DNA from: an uncultured Methanomethylovorans sp.
Lineage (GTDB): Archaea > Halobacteriota > Methanosarcinia > Methanosarcinales > Methanosarcinaceae
Reading direction: 5' to 3'
Assembly (NCBI RefSeq): GCF_963678545.1
Contig: NZ_OY782870.1
Span: 1,798,001 to 1,862,000, forward strand
DNA length: 64,000 nt
A program made the position numbers and the translations under genes. Shown piece after piece: positions 1-8,586 of this stretch (position 1 is its first letter; each line of letters opens with the position of its first letter). Below the pieces are notes generated by a model. The model did not search any database. It worked only from the letters and a program-made list of their open reading frames with translations, and had not been told where the DNA came from.

Positions 1-827
1 TTAAGCATCTTCTTTCAGAGATGCAGGTGGATGCAACTGTCCTATTTGAGATCGAAAGCTTCGATTCTCCATTGATGCCGGATAAGGCCGAATTCTCTCA
101 TGGATGTACAACAGTTGAGGATATGGCAGGAACAGCGAATGCAGTAGGAACCATTGCTTTAAATAGGTATGAAGGTGGAAAGGCAGCGGATTATCTCGCA
201 AGTGAGTTTGATGTGCCTACAATAATTGGTCCCACGCCTATAGGCATCCGTAACACGGATACCTTTTTACAGAATGTGAAGAATCTCACTGGCAAGCCAA
301 TACCTGAATCTCTGGTTCGTGAAAGGGGGATTGCTATCGATGCTTTGGCAGACCTTACGCATATGTTCTTTGCCGACAAGAAAGTAGCAATATATGGAAA
401 TGCAGACCTTGTAATTGGTCTTGCAGAGTTCTGCCTCGATCTTGAGATGAAGCCAATGCTCTTACTTCTTGGTGATGATAATCCAAATTATCAAAATGAT
501 CCTCGCATCAAGGCGCTTAAGGAGAATGTTGATTATGATATGGAGATCATCACAAATGCAGATCTTTGGGAACTTGAAGACAGGATCAAAAACAAGGGGC
601 TTGAGCTTGACCTAATTCTGGGTCATTCCAAGGGGAGGTTTACGTCTATAGACAACAATGTCCCTATGCTTCGTGTAGGGTTCCCGGTCTATGATCGTGC
701 CGGATATTATCGACATCCTGTTGTCGGATATGCAGGTGCTATATGGCTTGCTGAATCAATGGCTAACACGTTATTTACAGATATGGAGTATAAGAAGAGC
801 AGAGAATGGATCCTAAATGTTTGGTAA
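1..827 (+). CDS. Alternative (V/Fe-type) nitrogenase beta chain, 3' part
   Basis: This is the C-terminal part (about 275 residues) of a nitrogenase component 1 beta subunit. The frame is open to the left edge, so the start lies outside the window; the first in-frame ATG at 21 is internal. The segments IIGPTPIGIRNTD, GKPIPESL, ERGIAIDALADL, LILGHSKGR and VGFPVYDRAGYYRHPVVGY are nitrogenase beta-chain signatures. The ending EWILNVW is what I know from VnfK/AnfK rather than from Mo-type NifK. With the alpha and delta chains it would form the dinitrogenase that reduces N2. I cannot separate VnfK from AnfK without the N-terminal half and the neighbouring genes. Confidence 0.9.
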   Translation, partial: KHLLSEMQVDATVLFEIESFDSPLMPDKAEFSHGCTTVEDMAGTANAVGTIALNRYEGGKAADYLASEFDVPTIIGPTPIGIRNTDTFLQNVKNLTGKPIPESLVRERGIAIDALADLTHMFFADKKVAIYGNADLVIGLAEFCLDLEMKPMLLLLGDDNPNYQNDPRIKALKENVDYDMEIITNADLWELEDRIKNKGLELDLILGHSKGRFTSIDNNVPMLRVGFPVYDRAGYYRHPVVGYAGAIWLAESMANTLFTDMEYKKSREWILNVW

Positions 828-899
828 GATCTAATTTTTGATGGACTTTGTACCCCGGTTACAAACCATCAAAGCTGTAGGTAGAACATCTTTTGGTTT

Positions 900-931
900 T
901 GCCAGGCTCCGGGTATCATTGGGTCCTGGCA
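900..931 (+). terminator. Stem-loop between nitrogenase gene and HEPN-like gene
   Basis: The arms TGCCAGG (900-906) and CCTGGCA (925-931) can form a 7-bp stem with an 18-nt loop. It lies 73 bp after the nitrogenase stop and just before the ribosome binding site of the next gene. No T-run follows, so it may be a processing or attenuation hairpin rather than a terminator. Confidence 0.4.
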
Positions 932-956
932 GGATTAAATCTAGGGAGGGAATTAG

Positions 957-1370
957 GTGCGAATAGAATTCATTGATAGGAAATCTAAATATGAAGAATT
1001 TGAAGCTGATTACCGGGATGCAAAAGCTTATCATCGGAGAGCTAAGCAGTTTTTAGAAGAAGGTTATCGTTTTAGTGTGGTATTTAATGTAGCTTCTGTT
1101 GCACTAGAGAGATATCTGGTAGCTTTATGTTATTTATATAATGTTGAACCGATAAACCATAATTATACTTGTCTAATGGACTCTGTGGAAGAGGTTGTTG
1201 AGATACCGGTAGAGTTAAGCACGGAAATTAGATCATTGGATTTGATATTCGGTATTTGTTCCATCGTAAATTATTCTCATGTTCTTCCAGAGCTATCTGA
1301 TGCAGGTAGGGTACTGGGAATGTGCGATGCAGTTACAGACCTATTTGACGAACAAAAATATCGTCTGTAA
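957..1370 (+). CDS. HEPN-like helical protein downstream of nitrogenase
   Basis: A 137-residue, mostly helical protein without signal peptide or membrane segment. The first half (AYHRRAKQFLEEG, then VASVALERYLVALCYL) followed by NHNYTCLMDSVEE resembles the layout of HEPN domains, in which a long helix pair precedes a loop with a conserved His. The match is by eye. The start is GTG at 957, preceded by a strong Shine-Dalgarno GGGAGGG at 944-950. It lies 130 bp after the nitrogenase beta gene in the same direction, so it may be co-transcribed or read-through controlled. Function unknown. Confidence 0.6.
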   Translation: MRIEFIDRKSKYEEFEADYRDAKAYHRRAKQFLEEGYRFSVVFNVASVALERYLVALCYLYNVEPINHNYTCLMDSVEEVVEIPVELSTEIRSLDLIFGICSIVNYSHVLPELSDAGRVLGMCDAVTDLFDEQKYRL

Positions 1371-1901
1371 GAATGTTGCACAAGAAAAAAGTAGAGGATT
1401 TATATATTAACTAAACTTTATTTACTACTATTTGGGTCCATTTTTTTCTTTAAGGTCTGAATATGTACGCTGTTCAGGGGATATAATCGTATCTAATTGC
1501 AAATTCTTACTATTTAGTCAATTTATTCTCATTTTAATGTCAAATTTAAGGTTATTTTGTGAATTATGATCACTATCTATATTTATCTTTAATATTAATC
1601 TTTTTTACTTGATATTTATACATTTTATATTTAAAAAATATCTATTATGATTAAATATCTCTATTTATTCCTAATTGCATTTTTTTTCAACATCTCTATG
1701 CATCACTATCTAATCATAATTGTAAAATTTAGAAGTTATAAATGTTTAGTTAAAATGTAGTTATCATAATCAAATCTCTTATGATTTGAATTATCACAAA
1801 GGTAAGTGATCAAGATATTATGTATTAATAGCAATTTCATAAGGAACAAAAGAAAGCAATAAATTAATCAATAACAGAAACTGTAACAGAAAGAAAGGAG
1901 A
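1371..1901. other. Non-coding AT-rich stretch
   Basis: About 530 bp of very AT-rich DNA between a plus-strand gene and the 3' end of a minus-strand gene. I see no open frame with protein-like content and no repeat. It contains many TTTATAT-type strings, so TATA calls here would be meaningless. Confidence 0.5.
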
Positions 1902-1926
1902 AAAATACCCTTTATAGGGGTATTTT
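1902..1926 (-). terminator. Terminator hairpin of the first DUF1699 gene
   Basis: AAAATACCC (1902-1910) and GGGTATTTT (1918-1926) pair as a 9-bp stem with a 7-nt loop. It begins 5 bp beyond the stop codon of the minus-strand DUF1699 gene. Read on the minus strand the hairpin is followed by a pyrimidine-rich tract. Confidence 0.65.
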
Positions 1927-1930
1927 AGTA

Positions 1931-2329
1931 TCATCTATTTTTGACAAGGAATGAAACGAAATCAGGACTAAGCCTGGTTTCTCTTACCAGTTTTTCAATG
2001 ACATCATCATCTGGCATGCCATTGTTACGGTACTGATCTATACGATCATAAATACCCTGGGAGACCTCAGAATATTCATTAATATCCTTGCGATGTCCCC
2101 ATACATCTCCCTCCAACAATTCAATACCTTTCATTTTAAGGTACATCATTACAGAGTTAGATATGGTCCTCTTATAAGAGGCTGGGATATGAAGTGCTTT
2201 TACATCCGGGCATTTCATTATAAGCGACAAGATGTCTGTGTTGGATGGTCTGAATGCAAGATGCACTATTTCTTCATTTGGACTTAATGTGTTAATTTCT
2301 TCTTTAGAACTGACAACTCTTATTTTCAT
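1931..2329 (-). CDS. DUF1699 family protein, copy 1
   Basis: A 132-residue protein of the archaeal DUF1699 family, which I know from Methanosarcinales. Recognisable parts are the start MKIRVVSSKEEI, the stretch IVHLAFRPSNTD, the strand-like LLEGDVWGHRKDINEY and the helical end with RLSPDFVSFLVK. No catalytic motif is known to me. The start ATG has a GGAG at 2338-2341. A second copy sits at 12203-12601, about 75 percent identical by eye, so the pair arose by duplication or lateral copy. Molecular role unknown. Confidence 0.85.
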   Translation of the reverse strand: MKIRVVSSKEEINTLSPNEEIVHLAFRPSNTDILSLIMKCPDVKALHIPASYKRTISNSVMMYLKMKGIELLEGDVWGHRKDINEYSEVSQGIYDRIDQYRNNGMPDDDVIEKLVRETRLSPDFVSFLVKNR

Positions 2330-2346
2330 TTTTTAGACTCCTTCAT

Positions 2347-2544
2347 TCAGTATACAAAAATCAGTACACTCTTATTTGAGAATATTACCTTTACAACACA
2401 AAATATTTCGCCATCCTTCCCTTTTGTACACCCATATTCTATATATAGTTTTTTGAATATATTCTGATTCATTCGTATAGTGTTTATACTATTTTTAACA
2501 TAATTTACAGTATGGCTTATACTAGGTTCTTTATCTATGTCCAT
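2347..2544 (-). CDS. Possible small protein upstream of DUF1699
   Basis: A 65-codon frame ending 17 bp before the DUF1699 start, on the same strand. It would be a lysine- and asparagine-rich protein ending in a hydrophobic IFVY. There is no convincing ribosome binding site and no family that I recognise. It could equally be leader sequence of the DUF1699 gene. Confidence 0.3.
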   Translation of the reverse strand: MDIDKEPSISHTVNYVKNSINTIRMNQNIFKKLYIEYGCTKGKDGEIFCVVKVIFSNKSVLIFVY

Positions 2545-2672
2545 AACAAATCATTTTGTAATTTTCCAACATCTTTGACTCAAAATGGTATAGTAAATCT
2601 TGAGTAATTTTCATAAAAGCATCCCGATATCAAAAAAGCATTAATACTAAGAAGAAATAAGATACATTAGGC

Positions 2673-3458
2673 ATGCAAGATTACGGAACCAAAGATCAGA
2701 TCTACACTTTGCAAAACAACACGATTAAGCTTTTGCTATCTGCTCAAAAAGAGGCACGTGAAAAGCTTGATCAGATCTGCCAGGGTATAAAAGTTGAGGT
2801 TCCTTTAAGCCAGAGACAATCATTGTTCTTGTTCCCATTTGCGGATACCGTTAACCTTTCTGATTCCATCCATATAATGATCGATCGTTTCATTAACCAA
2901 ATAATTCTCCTTGAAAGTAGAGGAAATCCTGCTTTACCTGTAGATTTCGAGGATGTTTTCAATTTTGCTAAAAAACTACCCGTATACGATGCTTTCCAGG
3001 TTTCGGAGTATGTTTTGAATACTTACCTGCAAAACAATAACAATGCTCTGAAACGTATAAAAGCAGATTGTCAAAAGCTTGTCCCCTTAAATGGAAGCAG
3101 GTTCTCTTCTGACAGAATAGAAGTGAAAAATGATACAATAATTCATCTAAAAGCATCAGGGAATCTGCAGGATTCAACAAAATGTGTTGAAAGTCTGTTG
3201 AAAATGGTCGATGTGATCATCCATTCGGCTGAACCACTCAAAGCCCAGTGTATTCAGATCAATCCCGGAGAATCTTATCTTACTGATGATATTAGGCTCT
3301 ATTTCTTTAAGAACCGCAAGATCCGGCTCGTATTCAAAAAGCCGGAATATACAAGGAAATTCATTACTGTTCTCCAAGGATCCAGTAATCTGGAAAACAA
3401 TATCCATATCTCTGAAAAACAACAATTATCAATAGCCAGCTATTCTTCTGCTATATGA
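2673..3458 (+). CDS. Uncharacterised 261-residue protein
   Basis: I do not recognise this protein. It has no signal peptide or membrane segment. The first 150 residues are mainly helical; the last 100, with alternating strand-like segments (DTIIHLKASGN, KIRLVFKKPEY), look alpha/beta. Amino acid use is ordinary, so it is probably a real gene. It stands alone, with about 130 bp upstream and 110 bp downstream free of genes, and is followed by a small winged-helix regulator in the same direction. Confidence 0.65.
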   Translation: MQDYGTKDQIYTLQNNTIKLLLSAQKEAREKLDQICQGIKVEVPLSQRQSLFLFPFADTVNLSDSIHIMIDRFINQIILLESRGNPALPVDFEDVFNFAKKLPVYDAFQVSEYVLNTYLQNNNNALKRIKADCQKLVPLNGSRFSSDRIEVKNDTIIHLKASGNLQDSTKCVESLLKMVDVIIHSAEPLKAQCIQINPGESYLTDDIRLYFFKNRKIRLVFKKPEYTRKFITVLQGSSNLENNIHISEKQQLSIASYSSAI

Positions 3459-3567
3459 GATATCTGGTGATCAGTTGGACAGTGGACTTTAACTGGTATT
3501 CTTATTTTTTATCTATAGTATGACCAAAACATGTATCACTTATTTTCAATAACTATAATTGATTCCT

Positions 3568-3921
3568 ATGTCAGAAGATTCTATAAAAAATAGTCGAAAA
3601 GAATGGATAGAAAACATAAAAAAAGAAAAGGGTATAGTACGTAATCCTACAGAAGACCATGATATAGGTCTGAAAACACTTCAAAATCCTGTTAGAAGGA
3701 AAATTCTATCTTTTCTCGCTGAAGCTGATCTGAATATTGAAGATATTCAAAACAGCTTCAAAGTTAATAGAATGCAAGCTAAATTCCACCTTGACATGCT
3801 GGAAAATGCGCTGTATATAGAAAAAATAGATGTAAATGGGAATGAAACTTATTGTCTTTCACCTAGAGGTGAAGCTTATTTAGAAAATGTAAAAACCAGT
3901 AATGAGAAGGGACAAATCTGA
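3568..3921 (+). CDS. ArsR-like winged-helix transcription regulator
   Basis: A 117-residue protein with a winged helix-turn-helix of the ArsR/TrmB kind: LQNPVRRKILSFLAEADLNI is the first helix of the domain, EDIQNSFKVNRMQAKFHLDML the turn and recognition helix, and VNGNETYCLSPRGEAYL the wing. There is no metal-binding Cys pair and no effector domain, so the inducer is unknown. The frame opens at a TTG (3559), but the ATG at 3568 is the better start. It may control the neighbouring unknown gene or the convergent methyltransferase gene. Confidence 0.75.
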   Translation: MSEDSIKNSRKEWIENIKKEKGIVRNPTEDHDIGLKTLQNPVRRKILSFLAEADLNIEDIQNSFKVNRMQAKFHLDMLENALYIEKIDVNGNETYCLSPRGEAYLENVKTSNEKGQI

Positions 3922-4048
3922 TTTAGAAACTACAAAGTACAGTAGCTAAACCGACCTCATACATGTTTGTGTATCTCTTCTCACAATCTTTTTGATGCTA
4001 GTTTTTACTTACATCTTACCTGATTTTTTTCAGATAATCGACCAGAAT

Positions 4049-4885
4049 TCACTTTTTTTCCCAGCTTATTTTCACCCGTGTTGAATTTCCCCTCTCAATC
4101 ATCTGTCCATTTTCCGGCACAAGAATGTCCTTCAGATAATGATGAAGTATGTTTTCCTGTTCCTGCGTCTCTATCACATAGCGGTCTCTGTAAAAATCCA
4201 TTGCTTCTTCAACTGAAGAGAAATAGTTTGTATAGTCCATGGAAAAGACATGAACATCAGGATAAATCCCCATATTGTAGAGTAAGTTATACAACACATC
4301 ACATTTGGGACCAGGAACATAGTTTTTTCCGTAAAGCGAAGGCCAAAGCGTAATTGAATGCTCTTCCCATGGCGTTGTCCCTGCGAACCAGTACAGATAA
4401 ACATATTTAGAAGAAGTCTGCTGCATTTTTTGGATCGCTTCTTTTATGTCCGGCATTCCCAGTGAGAATGAGGCAATAACCACATCATAAGGAGCATCGA
4501 GATCATTTTCAACATCTATGTCTTCCCAGCATTTGCTCACATAACTGATATTGTCTATTCCCTGTTGTTTCGTATTTTCCTTCAAAATTTCCATCATTCC
4601 AGCTGCAGGCTCCACAGCAGTTACATGGGACACTTTTTTTGCAATAGGAATAGCCAGCCTTCCAGGGCCTGATCCAATATCCAATACTCTTGATTCTGGG
4701 GTGAGGGGCAGTTCATTGAGAGTTGAATCCGTTTTTTCAGAGTTTTCCTTAGTTCTTTTCCAAAAACGTTCTGCATTTTCCTTTTTATTCCAATGATTAT
4801 TTTTATCACCAGTTTTATCAAGCCTTTGCTGAGTGGTCATGAGTTCTTTCCATATATCGTTCCAGTCAATTTTTCCGTATTCCAT
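4049..4885 (-). CDS. SAM-dependent class I methyltransferase
   Basis: A 278-residue protein with the Rossmann-type SAM site VLDIGSGPGRLAIPIA near residue 70, the acidic post-II region VTAVEPAAGM and the later strand YDVVIASFSLGM. Substrate unknown. The N-terminal 60 residues (IDWNDIWKELM, then RFWKRTKEN) form a helical cap. AGGTGA lies just upstream of the ATG. It is transcribed towards the HTH gene and is divergent from the ferredoxin gene. Confidence 0.85.
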   Translation of the reverse strand: MEYGKIDWNDIWKELMTTQQRLDKTGDKNNHWNKKENAERFWKRTKENSEKTDSTLNELPLTPESRVLDIGSGPGRLAIPIAKKVSHVTAVEPAAGMMEILKENTKQQGIDNISYVSKCWEDIDVENDLDAPYDVVIASFSLGMPDIKEAIQKMQQTSSKYVYLYWFAGTTPWEEHSITLWPSLYGKNYVPGPKCDVLYNLLYNMGIYPDVHVFSMDYTNYFSSVEEAMDFYRDRYVIETQEQENILHHYLKDILVPENGQMIERGNSTRVKISWEKK

Positions 4886-5102
4886 GTATGATTCACCTGA
4901 TAATGTAAATTAGATTATTTAAAAACTAATATTATATTTGTGATAGAGCACTACATTTAGTAGTACTTTTTACTATTCAGATATGTGATCGTTAAGTATT
5001 ATAGCTTGCATGAATACTGGAATTCGATAGGTATTTATCTTTGATTCCCAAAGTATGATTATATTATTTTCTCTAAAAGAAATAAAAGGGAGTGTAACCT
5101 CA

Positions 5103-5279
5103 ATGGCAGCTATTATTGATAGAGGTCTGTGTACAGGATGCGGCCAATGTGTTGACATCTGTCCGGTAGAAGCAATTTCACTGGGTGATGATATTATTGC
5201 AGTTGTTGATCCAGAGTTATGCGTAGATTGTGGTCAATGTATAGACGCATGTCTTGTTGAAGCGATATCGTTAGATTGA
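5103..5279 (+). CDS. 2[4Fe-4S] ferredoxin
   Basis: A 58-residue ferredoxin with two clusters: CTGCGQCVDICPVEA and CVDCGQCIDACLVEA. The two halves are near-perfect internal repeats, as in clostridial-type ferredoxins. The frame is open from 5055, but the ATG at 5103 has GGGAG at 5088-5092 and gives the usual family length. In the second motif the proline that normally follows the last Cys is replaced by Leu. It is directly followed by a fragment of an AHSA1-type gene. Confidence 0.9.
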   Translation: MAAIIDRGLCTGCGQCVDICPVEAISLGDDIIAVVDPELCVDCGQCIDACLVEAISLD

Positions 5280-5472
5280 GCTTACAGCAGCATATTACGG
5301 TAAAGAAGGTGTTTTTCCATTAGAATTACAGGTGATTATAACTTTTGAAGAGTATGATGGTAAAACAAAGATGAATGTGCAATGTGTAGGTATTCCTTCA
5401 GGCACAATTAAGGATGCGACTGAACAGGGCTGGAATGAATCTTTTGACAAGCTCGCTGCAAGTCTGGAATAA
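5275..5472 (+). pseudogene. C-terminal fragment of an AHSA1/SRPBCC protein
   Basis: Frame 1 from 5275 to the TAA at 5470-5472 reads as the last 60 or so residues of an Activator-of-Hsp90-ATPase-like SRPBCC protein: VIITFEEYDGKTKMNVQCVG, then IPSGTIKDATEQGWNESFDK and LAASLE. The TxGWxxSxxxL ending is the family's terminal helix. The N-terminal half is missing: upstream, the frame runs into a stop inside the ferredoxin gene. There is no start codon, so this is a remnant, unless translated by coupling to the ferredoxin. AHSA1-like and DUF1801 genes commonly sit together, as here. Confidence 0.65.
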
Positions 5473-5499
5473 GTGAATTTGTGAGGAGTGAATAAAAAT

Positions 5500-5889
5500 A
5501 TGCACAAATCCGTTTCAAAAGATATTATCGATAAAAGTACAAATTCGAATTCTGTAGATGCTTATCTTGCCATTGTTCCAGAAGAAGCGCGTGGCACGCT
5601 TATTAAACTTCGTAAAATGATCCAGGCAGCAGCACCCAATGCAACTGAGGGTATTAGTTATCAAATACCGACTTTCAAACAGAAAGGTCCCCTCGTAGCC
5701 TTCGCAGCATTTCCGGCCCACTGCAGCTTTTATGTAATGAGTCCGGCTGTCATGGACATGTATAAGAATGAACTCAAATCTTACGACACTGCCAAGGGTA
5801 CTATTCGCTTCCCAGCCAATAAGCCGCTTCCAGCAACACTTGTAAAAAAGCTCGTAAAGGCGCAGATTGAGGAAAATGAGAATGCATAA
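5500..5889 (+). CDS. DUF1801 (YdhG-like) family protein
   Basis: A 129-residue DUF1801 protein: VDAYLAIVPEEARGTLIKLR, EGISYQIPTFKQKG, FAAFPAHCSFYVMSP and the end TIRFPANKPLPATLVKKLVK are the family's blocks. Bacterial relatives are called iron chaperones or YdhG; the role in archaea is not established. A GTG lies at 5488, but the ATG at 5500 has GAGGAG at 5483-5488 at proper spacing. The family probably arrived from bacteria together with the AHSA1 gene whose remnant precedes it. Confidence 0.85.
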   Translation: MHKSVSKDIIDKSTNSNSVDAYLAIVPEEARGTLIKLRKMIQAAAPNATEGISYQIPTFKQKGPLVAFAAFPAHCSFYVMSPAVMDMYKNELKSYDTAKGTIRFPANKPLPATLVKKLVKAQIEENENA

Positions 5890-5988
5890 GTAACTCATGA
5901 AAAATTTGAAATATAGTTGGGAAAGTATATGTGCAAAGCATATTAAGTTCTTTCCCTAGTTGATTTTATAGTTGAGCACTGTTTCCGT

Positions 5989-6957
5989 TCAGCTGTTCAA
6001 ATTAATAGTGAGGAGGTCACCGTTATCCTCTGCCACATAGACATAGTTTCCTGCTATAGCAATATCTGACACACTACTATTGGTATCATAATTGCCTGCA
6101 AGTGTTGGTATTGAAGAATCTGAAATATTCAGAATTATAATGCCATTTGAAACAGCTAAGCAGGCATAGTTACCAGATACAGCAACATCGTATGCTTGGC
6201 CATCGTTTTCATAGACGTAAACTCCTTCAAAGGTAGGTGCGGAAGGGTTAGTGATATCTACGATTTCGAGGGAATTTGATTCATCGCAGATCATGTAGGC
6301 ATAATTGCCTGATACGTAAACATCATTGTTGTATTCAGGGATAGCATAATTTCCCACGACTATTGGTGTGTTTGGATCGCTAATATCTATTATCATAAGG
6401 CCATTCCAGACCGTTATATAGGCATATTTATCTGATAGGGTAATACCATATGCTAAGTCGTTTAAGTTCAAATTGCTGACCTGAATTGGTGAGGTTGGGT
6501 TGTTGATATCCTCAATTATAAGACCATTGTAGTGATCGACTACATATGCATAGTTATTTGCTACGTCAATATCAACTATAAGGCCAGATGGCTCATAACT
6601 TCCTTCAAGTGTTGGTGAAGATGGATTCGTGATATTCACAACTAAAAGGCTATTAGTTGTATTGACCACATAAGCATGGTTCCCAGATATTAAAACATCA
6701 TGAATTTCCCGTGGGGTAGCTAGCCTTGCTATTTCTGATACATTGGAAGCACTGGTACCATGCAGCACAACAAGATCATGTCCCTGTGTAATATATGTAT
6801 AGTTTTCTGCTATTGTCAAACTGGAGACATTCCCTTCAAGGTGACTGACATTTTCCATATTTAGGACATTAGCCAAACAAATCCCTGAGGTAACGATAAA
6901 AAACATCAATATTCCAATATAAATTGATCCACTTGATTTCATTTGCATTTTGAACAC
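5989..6957 (-). CDS. Secreted LVIVD-repeat beta-propeller protein
   Basis: A 322-residue exported protein. Residues 1-30 form a signal peptide (IYIGILMFFIVTSGICLA). The rest is about seven LVIVD-type repeats of 40-42 residues, each with the pattern GNYAYV, then LxIxDI, then NPSSPTLxGxY (SLLVVNITNPSSPTLEGSYE, LMIIDISDPNTPIVVGNY, LEIVDITNPSAPTFEGVY). Such repeats fold as a beta-propeller. Many N-x-S/T sites suggest N-glycosylation. There is no C-terminal anchor, so it is probably released or held by other surface proteins. A ligand cannot be inferred. Confidence 0.85.
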   Translation of the reverse strand: MFKMQMKSSGSIYIGILMFFIVTSGICLANVLNMENVSHLEGNVSSLTIAENYTYITQGHDLVVLHGTSASNVSEIARLATPREIHDVLISGNHAYVVNTTNSLLVVNITNPSSPTLEGSYEPSGLIVDIDVANNYAYVVDHYNGLIIEDINNPTSPIQVSNLNLNDLAYGITLSDKYAYITVWNGLMIIDISDPNTPIVVGNYAIPEYNNDVYVSGNYAYMICDESNSLEIVDITNPSAPTFEGVYVYENDGQAYDVAVSGNYACLAVSNGIIILNISDSSIPTLAGNYDTNSSVSDIAIAGNYVYVAEDNGDLLTINLNS

Positions 6958-7287
6958 CGTTTTGTGTATTTATAGCAAGTATCGCCTTTTTGAATATATT
7001 AACATTGCTAATATATTCTGCATGTCGATAATCATAATGATGATACGTGCTTCTTTAAGACTACATACCCTTCTTAAAATTTTGGCTATGTAGAATACCT
7101 ATTAAAATCAATATCTATAGCCAGAAAGAGTTGTTTTCTAAAGATACATCATGAAATATTTGAGGAAAAAATTTCAATTATGTTTCTTGCTTGAATATAG
7201 GGGATTTCTACAGAGCCCAAACCAGCAAATTTAAAATAAAGTTATTACTTAGTAGTGCATTCTAGTAAAAAGCTACAGGTGAATAAA
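6958..7287. other. Non-coding region between divergent genes
   Basis: This 330-bp stretch separates a minus-strand and a plus-strand gene, so both promoters should lie here. At about 7193-7220 it carries the motif TTTCTACAGAGCC preceded by CTTGAATAT, which recurs near 26530, 29470 and 29700 (see findings). I see nothing else. Confidence 0.4.
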
Positions 7288-7605
7288 ATGTGTCAAAAAG
7301 ATGTAAATCATGTTCCTAGATGTTGTTGTACTGCTGATGAGACCGAAATTGAACATAACTGTGATGAAGGAGATCTCGAAACTCAATTATTGAAGGCATT
7401 TGAACTGAAAGCTGATATTGAAGCAGTCTTAGATAAGAGTGAATGTGATGAAGAACAAAAACTGATTGCTGTAGCACAACTTGTTGCTGAGGTCATATCT
7501 GTTCGTCCAGATTCTCGTGAATGTGCATTTCAGTTAATGGAACTTATTGTCGATCTGATTCGGATAGAGGAAGAAGATGATGATGAAGAGTATGATTCAG
7601 ACTAA
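7288..7605 (+). CDS. Small acidic protein of unknown function
   Basis: A 105-residue protein, not recognised. It starts MCQKDVNHV with a CCC triplet near residue 14, has a helical centre, and ends in an acidic tail (EEEDDDEEYDSD). The frame opens at GTG 7255, but the ATG at 7288 has AGGTG at 7278-7282 with good spacing. The Cys-rich start and acidic tail suggest a soluble protein that binds metal or another protein; this is inference. A hairpin at 7624-7648 and a T-run follow. Confidence 0.6.
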   Translation: MCQKDVNHVPRCCCTADETEIEHNCDEGDLETQLLKAFELKADIEAVLDKSECDEEQKLIAVAQLVAEVISVRPDSRECAFQLMELIVDLIRIEEEDDDEEYDSD

Positions 7606-7623
7606 GCTTTCCATCGAGTGCTT

Positions 7624-7648
7624 GTGAAATGCAAGAATGCTATTTCAC
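7624..7648 (+). terminator. Stem-loop terminator
   Basis: GTGAAAT (7624-7630) and ATTTCAC (7642-7648) form a 7-bp stem with an 11-nt loop, 19 bp after the stop codon of the acidic protein gene. A run of eight T follows about 25 bp later. Confidence 0.5.
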
Positions 7649-7775
7649 TGCACACTATTTTTCGTCAACATTCTTTTTTTTGTATGTTCGGAAAAAGGTT
7701 CAATAGAAAAACTCTCTTTTCAAGGAACTAATCAAATTGGCCTAATCAAGGCTCTATGTTTATGGTGATTGAATC

Positions 7776-8384
7776 CTACCATAATTGAGTATCTGTAACA
7801 TGCTTCTCTTTGTAAGGGAAGTTCCGTTCAAAATCCTCAAGCTCCTCTTTTTCAGTTTTAAAAACTTCATCCTCATAAAATTTTCCAGAAATACCTATCA
7901 AGCTACCATTGTAGAGTTCTAATGCCATAAATGCATCTAAATTTTCACCCCAAGATGTTTGAATTTTATATTTTTCAGCATTTCTAAAACCAAAGCGTTG
8001 ATAATAGTCAGGGTTTCCAAAAATAATTATAGCTTTATATCCCAACTGTCTTGCCTTTTCAATAGAATGCTTCAGAAGTAAAGAACCAATTCCTTTTTTC
8101 TGATCTGATGGCAATACTGCAAATGGGCCCATACACAAAACTTCAAATTCCTTATTTTCCTCATTAACTACCTTAGCTCTTGAATAGATTATATTGCCGA
8201 CAATTCTATCCTTTTCATATGCAATAAAATCAAGTTCTTTTACAAATGCAGGTACTTTTCTTATTTTGTGTACAATCAGATGTTCATCGCATCCAGGTTT
8301 GTATAGATCCCAGAATGCTTCTCTTGTCATATATTCTACATTTTTAAAGTCATTTTCTTCTTCCAGCCTGATCGAAATATTCAT
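7776..8384 (-). CDS. GNAT family N-acetyltransferase
   Basis: A 202-residue acetyltransferase. The acetyl-CoA site is in FAVLPSDQKKGIGSLLLKHS (the Q/R-x-x-G-x-G/A loop), followed by the family strand AIIIFGNPDYYQRFGFR. The PDYYxRFGF block is typical of YhbS-like GNATs. The ORF opens at a TTG (8399), but the ATG at 8384 is preceded by GGAGA and is the better start. The substrate amine is unknown. Confidence 0.85.
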   Translation of the reverse strand: MNISIRLEEENDFKNVEYMTREAFWDLYKPGCDEHLIVHKIRKVPAFVKELDFIAYEKDRIVGNIIYSRAKVVNEENKEFEVLCMGPFAVLPSDQKKGIGSLLLKHSIEKARQLGYKAIIIFGNPDYYQRFGFRNAEKYKIQTSWGENLDAFMALELYNGSLIGISGKFYEDEVFKTEKEELEDFERNFPYKEKHVTDTQLW

Positions 8385-8586
8385 TATTGTTCTCTCCAAT
8401 TTTCAAGAAATAAATATCCTCTTCTGTAATAAACAACAAATATGAATTAAGTCCATTTTCACATTAATATTAAAATATGTTGTTCAATTTGGCTTCTTAC
8501 ATATCAAATTATAACTGTGAAACACAATATCATAGGTACGTTCAAATAAATTGTGATTTGACATTAACTTTAAAAGGGGATAACAA

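Noticed and set aside
1371..1930. Search for a CRISPR array or tRNA in the AT-rich gap and elsewhere
   Set aside because: No evenly spaced repeats and no T-loop GTTCRANYC context with a matching acceptor stem were found in the gene-free regions.
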